A DNA stretch of 64,000 nt, taken from positions 20,488 to 84,487 of the forward strand of contig JAMJQQ010000094.1 in assembly GCA_023554445.1 (NCBI GenBank), read 5' to 3'. The translations under genes were made by a program, and so were the position numbers. Shown here piece by piece: positions 54,213-62,200 of the stretch; positions within the stretch are counted from its first letter, which is position 1; the number at the start of each line of letters is the position of its first letter. Source of the DNA: Carthagonibacter metallireducens. GTDB lineage: Bacteria > Gemmatimonadota > Gemmatimonadetes > Palauibacterales > Palauibacteraceae. Below the pieces are notes generated by a model. That model searched no databases, was not told the DNA's origin, and saw only the letters and a list, made by a program, of their open reading frames with translations.

Positions 54213-55769
54213 TCAGCCGATGTCGAATGGCCAGCTGCTGTAATACCGTCCGTCGCGGTAGTACGTGACGAAGATCCTACTGCCGCCGGCGAAGGCACGG
54301 AAGAGCCCCTGCGCATCCTCCACCGATTCGACAGGTCGCCGGTTGATTCCCACGATCACATCTCCTTCCCGGAGCCCGGTCACACGGCTGGCGGCGCCGG
54401 AGAGCCTCGTGACCAGGGCTCCGCTCTCGACCTCGATACCCCGTTCCACCGCGATCTGCGGGGTCACCGTGATCAGCTCGAGCCCACGCACGACTTCGAG
54501 TCTCTCCGCCTGCTCACTCGGCAGTTCCTCGATGTCGAGGCGAGCGGAGAGGATCCGGTCCTCCCGGCGATAGGTCACGTCCACGGCGGAACCGACGCCT
54601 GCGTCCAGCAGACCGATGTCCCAGTCGAGCGGCGAGGTGATCGGCCGGTCGTTGACCGTGAGCAGAAGATCTCCCACCTCGAGCCCGGCGGCGTCGGCCG
54701 AGGACCCGGGCGCGACACGCCTGACCTCGGTGAGGGAGAACCGGGTCGTCTCGGATTCCACCGTTCGGGACTCGACGCCCACCCAGGGTCGCCGAATCCT
54801 TCCGTACTGCAGCAGCTCGTCCGCGATCCTCCGGGCTCGATCGATCGGAATCGCGAATCCAATGCCTTCCGAGCCTCCGGATTGGGAGAGAATCGCCGAA
54901 TTTACCCCGATCACCGATCCCTCCGCATTCACGAGCGGTCCGCCAGAATTGCCCGGATTGATCGCTGCATCCGTCTGGATCATGTCGGCGCTCAGCTTGC
55001 CCTCGCGCGAATCGAGAATGTCCCGGCCCACGCCGGAAATCACGCCCGCCGTGACCGTGGCCTCCGCGTTGGCGAGAACGAAGCCGAACGGATTTCCGAG
55101 CGCGATCGCCGGTTCTCCGACGACGAGGTCGGAGGAGGTCCCGATCGGGGCGGCGGGAATCGCACCCGACTCGACCTTGAGAACGGCGATGTCCGTGATC
55201 GGGTCACTGCCCACGACCTCGGCCCGATAGAACTTGCCGTTGACATCGGTGACGACCAGGGAATCGGCTCCACTCACCACGTGCTCGTTGGTCAGAATGG
55301 TGCCGTCGTCATCGATCGCGAAACCCGATCCGATTCCCTGAACTGTCCTTTCCATTCGACGCGGAACCATGCCGAAGAACTCTTCGAACATGCTTCGGCT
55401 CGACGTCCGGCGAGTCGAGAGCACGGTGATGCTGACGACCGAAGGAGCGATGCGGGTCGTCGCGGCGACGACCGGGGTGAAACGAGGCCCCGATTGCGGT
55501 CCCGGCTGAGAGACGGGGTCGACCGGGACGATCCCGGCGGGATCGGCTGCGCGAGAATCGGCGGCCGCCGTCCGGTCCGTGGAAATGGCGGGCCTGATCG
55601 CCGAGGCTCGCATGGTCGAGCGCTCTCCTCCCACTACCGACGTCTCGCTGAGCAGAGGGGCCCCGTTCTGACCCGGACCCTCGCCGCTCGAGGCACCGGA
55701 GCCCAGGAATAGGCCGGCGGGAAATGCCGCTACCGCCAGCAGCAGAGGAATGGCAGTACGTGCGCGCAA
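54213..55769 (-). CDS. HtrA/DegP-type serine protease with two PDZ domains
   Basis: A 518-residue periplasmic protease. The N-terminal helix is an uncleaved anchor or signal; a low-complexity spacer (about 25-100) follows; the trypsin-like domain has His163 (TNEHVV), Asp193 (ITDIAVLK) and Ser275 (GNSGGP); two PDZ domains follow (about 325-405 and 425-510). It degrades misfolded envelope proteins. The start is a TTG at 55769 with AGGAG ten bases before. It lies between truA and purB in the operon. Confidence 0.93.
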   Translation of the reverse strand: MRARTAIPLLLAVAAFPAGLFLGSGASSGEGPGQNGAPLLSETSVVGGERSTMRASAIRPAISTDRTAAADSRAADPAGIVPVDPVSQPGPQSGPRFTPVVAATTRIAPSVVSITVLSTRRTSSRSMFEEFFGMVPRRMERTVQGIGSGFAIDDDGTILTNEHVVSGADSLVVTDVNGKFYRAEVVGSDPITDIAVLKVESGAIPAAPIGTSSDLVVGEPAIALGNPFGFVLANAEATVTAGVISGVGRDILDSREGKLSADMIQTDAAINPGNSGGPLVNAEGSVIGVNSAILSQSGGSEGIGFAIPIDRARRIADELLQYGRIRRPWVGVESRTVESETTRFSLTEVRRVAPGSSADAAGLEVGDLLLTVNDRPITSPLDWDIGLLDAGVGSAVDVTYRREDRILSARLDIEELPSEQAERLEVVRGLELITVTPQIAVERGIEVESGALVTRLSGAASRVTGLREGDVIVGINRRPVESVEDAQGLFRAFAGGSRIFVTYYRDGRYYSSWPFDIG

Positions 55770-55790
55770 GGACCGATCACTCCTGTCGAT

Positions 55791-56636
55791 TCATTCGTGC
55801 CGCTTCGGGCCACCGCCCCGATGCGTGGCGAGCGGCCACAATCCCGGCACTCCCGGAGCTCGATTCCAGCCGTCCGGGTAACGCACTCCGGTCAGGTAGA
55901 GCCCCGCTGCCGGCGCAGCTCTGGGCGGCGAGGCCTGGTCTGCACCCCGGAGGAGTGCCCTCAACTCGCCCGGGGCCCGACGGCCGAGCGCCATCTCGAC
56001 CTGGACGGCGACGAGGTACCGTACCATGTGATGAAGGAAACGATCCGCGACGATCTCGAATCTCAGGTCGCCGGCCGCGGTTCTCAGCCAGGCCGCCCGC
56101 TCAATGGTGCATCCGGTTCCGCGCTCGGGCTGTCCGGAGCGGGACAGGTTCGCGAAATCACCCGGTCCGATCAGGACAGCGGACGAGGATTGGAGCCCTT
56201 CAGTCGAGACGGGGCATCCGATCTGCCAGATTCGTCGGTGACGAAGCGGTGACGCCGGTCCCGGCCGGTCGCCGATGAAGTACTCGTAGCGCCGGCCGGT
56301 TGCCGTGAAGCGCGGATGGAATCCTGCCTCTGCCGGCCGGCAATTCTGAACCCGAATAGAATCCGGCAGCAGCGCGTTGGCAGCATCGACGAGACGCCCG
56401 AGTTCCCAGCCTGCCGGCGACTCAAACCCCACCTCCTGCGCCGTTGCGTGAACGCCGGCATCGGTGCGGCCAGCCGCCGAGATCCGGGTCGGCCGGTCGA
56501 ACAGGCGTGAGAGCACCGCCTCGAGTTCCCCCTGAACGGTGGGACGGTCCGGCTGCAACTGGGAGCCGGCGAAGCCTTCGCCGTCGTACTCCACGGTGCA
56601 GCGAATGATGCGGGAGACCCGGGTTGCCTCGTTCAC
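55791..56636 (-). CDS. truA: tRNA pseudouridine(38-40) synthase TruA
   Basis: A 281-residue pseudouridine synthase with the catalytic aspartate in AAGRTDAGVHA (Asp59) and conserved FHPRFTATGRRYEYFI, HHMVRYLV. Start is GTG 56636, only 7 nt after a TAGCTT -10 box and without a ribosome binding site, so translation is probably leaderless. It heads the truA-htrA-purB-purC-purF-ppdK run. Confidence 0.95.
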   Translation of the reverse strand: MNEATRVSRIIRCTVEYDGEGFAGSQLQPDRPTVQGELEAVLSRLFDRPTRISAAGRTDAGVHATAQEVGFESPAGWELGRLVDAANALLPDSIRVQNCRPAEAGFHPRFTATGRRYEYFIGDRPGPASPLRHRRIWQIGCPVSTEGLQSSSAVLIGPGDFANLSRSGQPERGTGCTIERAAWLRTAAGDLRFEIVADRFLHHMVRYLVAVQVEMALGRRAPGELRALLRGADQASPPRAAPAAGLYLTGVRYPDGWNRAPGVPGLWPLATHRGGGPKRHE

Positions 56637-56643
56637 GCGCCCG

Positions 56644-56671
56644 AAGCTACGGGGCGGAGGGGGGAAGTCAA
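56644..56671 (-). promoter_or_regulatory. truA promoter, likely leaderless
   Basis: On the minus strand: TTGACT (56671-56666), a 16-bp spacer, TAGCTT (56649-56644), then 7 nt to the truA GTG. The same TTGAC...TAGCTTCG pair occurs before asnS. The rest of the lexA-truA gap (56672-56819) holds no recognisable gene. Confidence 0.62.
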
Positions 56672-56819
56672 CGCGAGGGGTCCGAGGGAATGCCCATGTG
56701 CCGACGCCCCGAGACTCCAGTGGGGTAGGAAGGAGGAGACCTCGAGGCGCCGGCGCAATGTGCAGTTGTTTGCCCCTTCCGGGACTCAGCGAAGGGAACA
56801 GCGCCGTCTCTAGACAACT

Positions 56820-57431
56820 TCAGTACTTGCGAATGACCCCCACGACGATGCCCTGAACCCGCACCCGGGAGGCGCTCAGAATCAAGGGCTTGAGAGTCGG
56901 GTTGGCCGGCTGCAGACGTACCCTTCCACCGGACTCGCGATAGAACTTCTTGACGGTGGCGGCATCCTCGTCGACCAGTGCGATAACCATCTCGCCGTTG
57001 TTCGCGGTATCGCGCGCTTGCACGATCACGTAGTCGCCGTCCCGGATCTGCTCCTCGATCATCGAATCGCCGCGGACTCGGAGCACGTAGTGCTGGCCGG
57101 CCGAACCGGCCACCATGTCTTCGGGGACCGCAATCTGTTCCTGCTGCTCGATCGCCTCGATGGGCTCTCCGGCAGCTACCGTCCCGAGAAGTGGCAGGTC
57201 GATCGCGGCAAGCCGCAGCTCGGTACGGGTAAGCTCTATCGAGCGGCTCTCGTTGTAGTTCTTCCGGATGTAGCCCTTGGCTTCGAGGTTCGAGAGGTGC
57301 TCGTGAACCGTAGCCAGGGACCGATACTGGAAAAACTCGGCGATCTCTTCGAAGCTGGGGGAAAATCCGTGCGCATCGAGAAAACTCTCGATGAAGTCCA
57401 GGATCTCCTTCTGCCGCCGCGTGAGTGCCAT
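56820..57431 (-). CDS. lexA: SOS repressor LexA
   Basis: A 203-residue LexA: a winged-helix DNA-binding domain (about 1-70, SLATVHEHLSNLEAKGYI), the self-cleavage site Ala87-Gly88 in GTVAAGEP, the catalytic Ser123 (RGDSMIE) and Lys161 (ATVKKF). It represses DNA-repair genes until RecA triggers cleavage. The frame is open to 57512, but ATG 57431 with GAGGA upstream gives the family N-terminus. It is divergent from the S8 protease gene; a direct repeat over its promoter is the likely operator. Confidence 0.96.
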   Translation of the reverse strand: MALTRRQKEILDFIESFLDAHGFSPSFEEIAEFFQYRSLATVHEHLSNLEAKGYIRKNYNESRSIELTRTELRLAAIDLPLLGTVAAGEPIEAIEQQEQIAVPEDMVAGSAGQHYVLRVRGDSMIEEQIRDGDYVIVQARDTANNGEMVIALVDEDAATVKKFYRESGGRVRLQPANPTLKPLILSASRVRVQGIVVGVIRKY

Positions 57432-57460
57432 CGTGGTTCCTCGTGATCGCGGAATGCTGC

Positions 57461-57496
57461 CGTACCGAACGGACACCGAAAAGAACGTACCCGAAC
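57461..57496 (-). repeat. Direct repeat over the lexA promoter: possible LexA boxes
   Basis: On the minus strand GTTCGGGTACG (57496-57486) and GTTCGGTACG (57470-57461) form a direct repeat with 25-bp period. The first covers the proposed -10 element; the second lies just after the start of transcription. LexA usually represses itself, so these are good operator candidates. Confidence 0.5.
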
Positions 57497-57512
57497 AGGA
57501 ACCGAATGGCAA
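57484..57512 (-). promoter_or_regulatory. lexA promoter
   Basis: On the minus strand: TTGCCA (57512-57507), a 17-bp spacer, TACGTT (57489-57484). Transcription would start near 57477, giving a leader of about 46 nt to the lexA ATG. Confidence 0.5.
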
Positions 57513-57556
57513 GCTCGCGTTGCTCCCGAAGATCCGGCGGGCGAAGTTGCGGCCTC

Positions 57557-60541
57557 ATGAGACAGACACGTGATCGAATACAGCTATCCCGGACGCTCCT
57601 CGTTCTCCTCGCGACCGGAATCGCGCCGATCGATTCGTCGGCGGAAGCGGTCGCCCAGGAGGCGGATACCGCCGACGAGAGCTCGTGGGCGCGCCTGTCA
57701 CCTGCGCTGGTCACTTCGCTGGCTGCTGCGGGCGAAGATGACCGGATTCCCGTGCTGGTAGAGTACACAGCGACCGAGCCGCTTCCGGTCGGCCTGCAGG
57801 GTCCGGATGCGGTAGCCGCGCTCCGACGGCGATCCGATGCCGTAGTCGGGGGCCTGGCCTCGATCGTGACCGGGGATCCTGAGATCGCGGTGACGGAACG
57901 CCACTGGATCGTGCCCGCCGTTTCGGCCGAGGCGACGCCAGCGGGGATCCGCCGGCTCGCGGGGCTGGCCGGTGTCGAGAGGATCTGGTCCGATGGTCCG
58001 ATTTCCGTTGTGCTGCCGCCGGAAGGCTCGGTGTTCGCGGTTCCTGCCTATACCTCCCAGGCAATGCGGACGATCGGTGCGGATGTGGTCTGGGAGCAGG
58101 GGGTGACCGGGGCGGGCACCACCGTGGCGATCTTCGATTCCGGTGTGGACGGCGACAATGCGATGCTCTCGTCTCGCTGGCGCGGTCGCAGGACCGGGAC
58201 GCGAGCAGCGTGGTTCGACCCGTTTCGAGGGGCGACGAGTCCACAGGACTTCAACGGCCACGGAACGCAGGTCGCAGTCGCCGCGGTCGGAGCGCTTTCC
58301 GCTGGTGACACCCTGGTACTGGCGGACGGAGGTCTGCTCGTGGCGACCTCCGATATCGACGTGGTAACCGGACCCGCGCCCGGCGCTGAGTGGATCGCGG
58401 CGCGTGTGTTCGACGATCTCGCCGGCGGAGTCTATACGCGCCGCTCGGTCCTGATTCAGGCCTTCCAATGGGCGCTGGACCCGGATGGGAATCCGGCATC
58501 GGATGACGCGCCCGACGTGATCAACAACAGCTGGGGCATCGCGCCGCAGACGGGCGATCTGGACGCCTGCGAAGACGTCATCTACGATGCGGTCGACGCG
58601 GTCGAGTCCGCGGGGATCGCCGTCCTGTTCGCCACCGGAAACAGCGGGCCGGCGGCAGGCTCGGTCTCGCCGCCCGCGGCACGGGACGATCCCGGACTCC
58701 GGAGCTTCGGGGTAGGCGCGACCTCCGGCGTGGATCCGATGATAGAGGCGGCCAGCTACAGCGGGCGGGGCCCCTCGCCCTGCGCCGGCGGAATCAAGCC
58801 CGAGGTCTCCGCGCCCGGTACGGTGCCGGAGGTGCGGGCCAACACGTCCGGGAGCGCCCGGTTGAGCGGATTTGCCGTGCAGGGCACTTCCTTCGCGGTG
58901 GCTCAGGCCTCCGCCACGATCGCGCTGCTCCGGCAGCTGCGGCCGAACGGAACTCCTGCCAGCCTGAAGCAGGTTCTCATCGACAGCGCACGCGATCTCG
59001 GCCCGAGCGGGCCGGACAACGACACGGGATACGGCCTGGTGGATGTACCGGCTGCGACCGCAAGACTCGGAGCGCAGTTGGCAGGATCACTTCTCCAGCT
59101 GGACGAGGCTCGTAACGACGGAGAGAGGGTCACGCTCCGGGTGCGGAATCGGGGCCGAAATCCGTGGCCGGGTGGGACTCTGCTGCTCGAAGCAAGCGAC
59201 CTGCCCGCCGTCGAGGGCGCCCTCCCGCTGATAGCGGCCGGCGGCTCCCTCGTCGTGGAGCTGCCCGCAGCGTCTTTCGAGGACGCTACCCGGGTTCGCG
59301 CCACGATTCTCTCGAATGATCTCTCCCCGGTCCTCAGCCGGTGGATCCTGTTCGAGCCTCCCAACCTGTTCGGCGGCTTCGTAATCGAGACCGGAGCGCT
59401 GCGGGCAGGTGCCAACGATTTCGGCCGGATCGGACGTATAGCGGCGATCCCCGGATTCGAGTGGAGGGGTATGGAGCTTCTCACCGCGGGCGGTCTGGGG
59501 GTCACGGCCGAGGGGCGTGTATCAGACGGCTTCTACGTCACCACGATAGGGCGGTCAGATCAGAAGGACAGACCGCCAGCGGTAGACACGGATTGGGCGC
59601 CGCAGCGACCTCTGACCGAGGTGGAGACCAACCGGGCGGAGTTCCGCTTCGACGACTTCGACGGTCTGTCGCCGCTCCAGCTCGAGGTGCGCTCGGAACT
59701 CGAGGCGACGGAGAGCGGCGGAGTCGCCGCACTGACGATCACCTCCTGGATATCGAACCGATCGAATTCCGACCTGTCGGATCTCGTTCCGGCACTGCTG
59801 GCGGACTGGGACCTGGCCGGCGGCGAGAATCTGCGCTGGTCGTCCCGACTCCAGGCACTCGTCACCGAGTCTCGCGAGGGTGGAGGGCCGCTCGCGATTC
59901 TCGCCGCCGACGGAGTCACTCTCGCGAGAGCAGACGTCCCTCTGGGAACGCCATCGACCAGTGGCTTCTATGCCGAGGAGAGCGGCGTGTTGTGGGACGA
60001 ATTCCGTGATGAAACGAAACTGATGCTCATGCAGGGCGGCTCGGACGACGGACTGCCGGGTGCGTCGTTTGCGACAGACCGGGCGGCACTTCTCGGCCTC
60101 GAACCTCTGACGCTGCCATCGGGCGAAGTGATTCCGGTCCGTTTCTGGCTCCTCGCCGCGGACGATGAGAACGCGGCCGAGGCGCGACTCGCGGAGCTCC
60201 GCGCCGATCCGATCGAACCGCCGCCGGGTGGGGGCGAGAACTTCCAGGTGGATCCCCCCTACCCGAATCCGCTGCGGGTCGGTGAGGGAACCATGAGGTT
60301 TCCGGTACAGGTTCCTGCCGAGGCGACGCAACGCGCAGCGACATTGACTCTGGAGGTGTTCGATGTTGCAGGGCGGCGGTTGTACCGACAGAGAGAGAAT
60401 CTCGGGTCGTCGGGCAGCATGCCCGTCCTCGGCTGGGACGGAAGGCTCGATGGAGGAGCGCCGGCAGCGGCCGGAGTTTACATGTACGTGGTGACACTCG
60501 ACGGCGACCGGCGAACCGGTCGACTCATGCTGGTGCGCTGA
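57557..60541 (+). CDS. Secreted S8 (subtilisin-like) protease with FlgD-like C-terminal domain
   Basis: A 994-residue exported protease with a Sec signal (about 1-34, ending AVAQ), an inhibitor-like propeptide (about 40-150), and a subtilase domain with Asp194 (IFDSGVD), His235 (NGHGTQVA), Asn in FATGNSGP and Ser445 (GTSFAVAQA). About 350 residues of beta-rich sequence follow, then an 80-residue FlgD/Ig-like tail (YPNPLRVGEGTMRF..., GVYMYVV), which resembles sorting domains of surface proteins. ATG 57506 with AGGA upstream is an alternative start. It is divergent from lexA. Confidence 0.88.
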   Translation: MRQTRDRIQLSRTLLVLLATGIAPIDSSAEAVAQEADTADESSWARLSPALVTSLAAAGEDDRIPVLVEYTATEPLPVGLQGPDAVAALRRRSDAVVGGLASIVTGDPEIAVTERHWIVPAVSAEATPAGIRRLAGLAGVERIWSDGPISVVLPPEGSVFAVPAYTSQAMRTIGADVVWEQGVTGAGTTVAIFDSGVDGDNAMLSSRWRGRRTGTRAAWFDPFRGATSPQDFNGHGTQVAVAAVGALSAGDTLVLADGGLLVATSDIDVVTGPAPGAEWIAARVFDDLAGGVYTRRSVLIQAFQWALDPDGNPASDDAPDVINNSWGIAPQTGDLDACEDVIYDAVDAVESAGIAVLFATGNSGPAAGSVSPPAARDDPGLRSFGVGATSGVDPMIEAASYSGRGPSPCAGGIKPEVSAPGTVPEVRANTSGSARLSGFAVQGTSFAVAQASATIALLRQLRPNGTPASLKQVLIDSARDLGPSGPDNDTGYGLVDVPAATARLGAQLAGSLLQLDEARNDGERVTLRVRNRGRNPWPGGTLLLEASDLPAVEGALPLIAAGGSLVVELPAASFEDATRVRATILSNDLSPVLSRWILFEPPNLFGGFVIETGALRAGANDFGRIGRIAAIPGFEWRGMELLTAGGLGVTAEGRVSDGFYVTTIGRSDQKDRPPAVDTDWAPQRPLTEVETNRAEFRFDDFDGLSPLQLEVRSELEATESGGVAALTITSWISNRSNSDLSDLVPALLADWDLAGGENLRWSSRLQALVTESREGGGPLAILAADGVTLARADVPLGTPSTSGFYAEESGVLWDEFRDETKLMLMQGGSDDGLPGASFATDRAALLGLEPLTLPSGEVIPVRFWLLAADDENAAEARLAELRADPIEPPPGGGENFQVDPPYPNPLRVGEGTMRFPVQVPAEATQRAATLTLEVFDVAGRRLYRQRENLGSSGSMPVLGWDGRLDGGAPAAAGVYMYVVTLDGDRRTGRLMLVR

Positions 60542-60614
60542 TCCGCCGGGTCGGCCCCGCTATCGTCGAGATCGGTTGCGGACGGTCGTTTCATCCTCAC
60601 GGAGGCGAGGTCGA

Positions 60615-62180
60615 ATGAGAGGTCGAAGCGTCGAATGGTCGCAGCGCGCGGCCGCGATCTGGCTCCTGGCACTGGTGCTGTCGGCGCCCGGACTGGACGC
60701 CCAGGTGGCGAGCGAAACGGTGGATCTCGCCGATGTGAGCCGTATTCGAGCCGAAGGACTCGAGAACTCTCAGATCGAGACTCTGGGTCACCGGCTCACT
60801 GATGTGATCGGTCCTCGCCTGACCGGTTCGCCGGGAATGCGGGAAGCGAGCCGGTGGACGGCCGAGAAGTTCCGTGAATGGGGTCTGGCGAACGTGACGA
60901 TCGAGCCCTGGGGAGAATTCGGCCGTGGCTGGCGCGAAGTCTCCTATGCCGGACGCATGATTTCTCCCTATCCTCAGCCTCTGACGGCAAGGTCGCTCGC
61001 ATGGACCGGCAGCACGGATGGCACGGTGCGGGGTCCGGTAGTCGCGCTGACGGGCGATGACCCGGACCAACTGCTCGCCGGTATCGAGGCTTCGAAGGAC
61101 CGACTCGCCGGGGCTCTCGTGCTGTCTTCCGAGCCGAACATCACGAGCCCCGATTTCGAACCGGATCCGCTCCGTACGCCCCTGGAAGACCTTCTCGAGC
61201 CACCTGAAGAGCAACCCGGCCAGGCGCAGATGACGCCTGAAGAGCGGCAGAAGCGGATCGCCGAGTGGCGTGAGCGTCGTGAGAAGATGCGACTGGTGTC
61301 TGCCGCGCTGGCCGAGGCAGGAATCGCCGTGCGCCTGCTTCCTTCGTCACGACCTTACCAGCTGGTGCGCGGAGGAGGAGACATGGCTGGCCGGGATCCG
61401 GACAACCCGATTCCCGGACCTGCACTGGTCGTCTCGCAGGAGCACTACGCTCAGATGCATCGACTGGTCACCGCTGGCACGCCGGTCGAGCTCGAGCTGT
61501 CGGTGGAGAACGAGTTCTTCGAGGATGACCTCCGCGGATACAATACACTGGCCGACCTGCCCGGAGGGGACCGCTCCGATGAATACGTGATGATCGGCGG
61601 CCACCTCGATTCCTGGCACTACGGAACGGGCGGCACCGACAACGCGGCCGGCTCGCTCGTCATGATGGAGGCGATGCGGATCCTCGCGTCACTGGGCGAG
61701 ACGCCGCGGCGCACGATCCGGATCGCGCTCTGGAGCGGAGAGGAGCAGGGTCTCCTGGGTTCTCGCGGCTGGGTCGAGGCGCACCCGGACCTGCACCCGA
61801 AGATTTCCGCTTACCTGAATGTGGATAACGGCACCGGGAAGATCCGTGGGATCTGGGATCAGTCGAACGAGCAGGCGATTCCGATATTCGAGCAGATCCT
61901 CTGGCCGTTTCGTGACCTCGGGGTCGTCGCGGTCAAGCATGGGAATACCGGCGGGACGGACCATCTCGCCTTCGATGCGGTCGGGATTCCGGGATTCAAC
62001 TTCATCCAGGACCCGATCGAGTACGGCAGCCGGACGCATCATACGGCCGCCGACACATACGAGCGGCTGATGATGGACGATCTGCGTCAGGCGGCGGTGG
62101 TCGTGGCAGCCACGGCCTGGCATCTGGCCAACCGGGACGGGATGATGCCCCGGAAGCCGCAAGACACGGCAGCCGAATAG
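60615..62180 (+). CDS. Secreted M28 family metallopeptidase
   Basis: A 521-residue exported peptidase with a signal peptide (about 1-29, ending GLDAQ), a PA-domain-like insert (about 115-300, holding a charged, Gln-rich stretch) and an M28 aminopeptidase domain. Zinc ligands appear in GGHLDSWH, GTDNAAG, the catalytic Glu in WSGEEQGLLGS, and further ligands in VDNGTG and THHTAADT. It is probably an aminopeptidase or a carboxypeptidase-like Q enzyme that degrades peptides released by the S8 protease upstream. ATG 60615 has GGAGG in front. Confidence 0.9.
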   Translation: MRGRSVEWSQRAAAIWLLALVLSAPGLDAQVASETVDLADVSRIRAEGLENSQIETLGHRLTDVIGPRLTGSPGMREASRWTAEKFREWGLANVTIEPWGEFGRGWREVSYAGRMISPYPQPLTARSLAWTGSTDGTVRGPVVALTGDDPDQLLAGIEASKDRLAGALVLSSEPNITSPDFEPDPLRTPLEDLLEPPEEQPGQAQMTPEERQKRIAEWRERREKMRLVSAALAEAGIAVRLLPSSRPYQLVRGGGDMAGRDPDNPIPGPALVVSQEHYAQMHRLVTAGTPVELELSVENEFFEDDLRGYNTLADLPGGDRSDEYVMIGGHLDSWHYGTGGTDNAAGSLVMMEAMRILASLGETPRRTIRIALWSGEEQGLLGSRGWVEAHPDLHPKISAYLNVDNGTGKIRGIWDQSNEQAIPIFEQILWPFRDLGVVAVKHGNTGGTDHLAFDAVGIPGFNFIQDPIEYGSRTHHTAADTYERLMMDDLRQAAVVVAATAWHLANRDGMMPRKPQDTAAE

Positions 62181-62200
62181 TCGAGAAGCCGGCTCGGGCG

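Noticed and set aside
53904..55712. A 602-codon plus-strand frame
   Set aside because: It is antisense to purB and htrA, whose catalytic residues are intact on the other strand.
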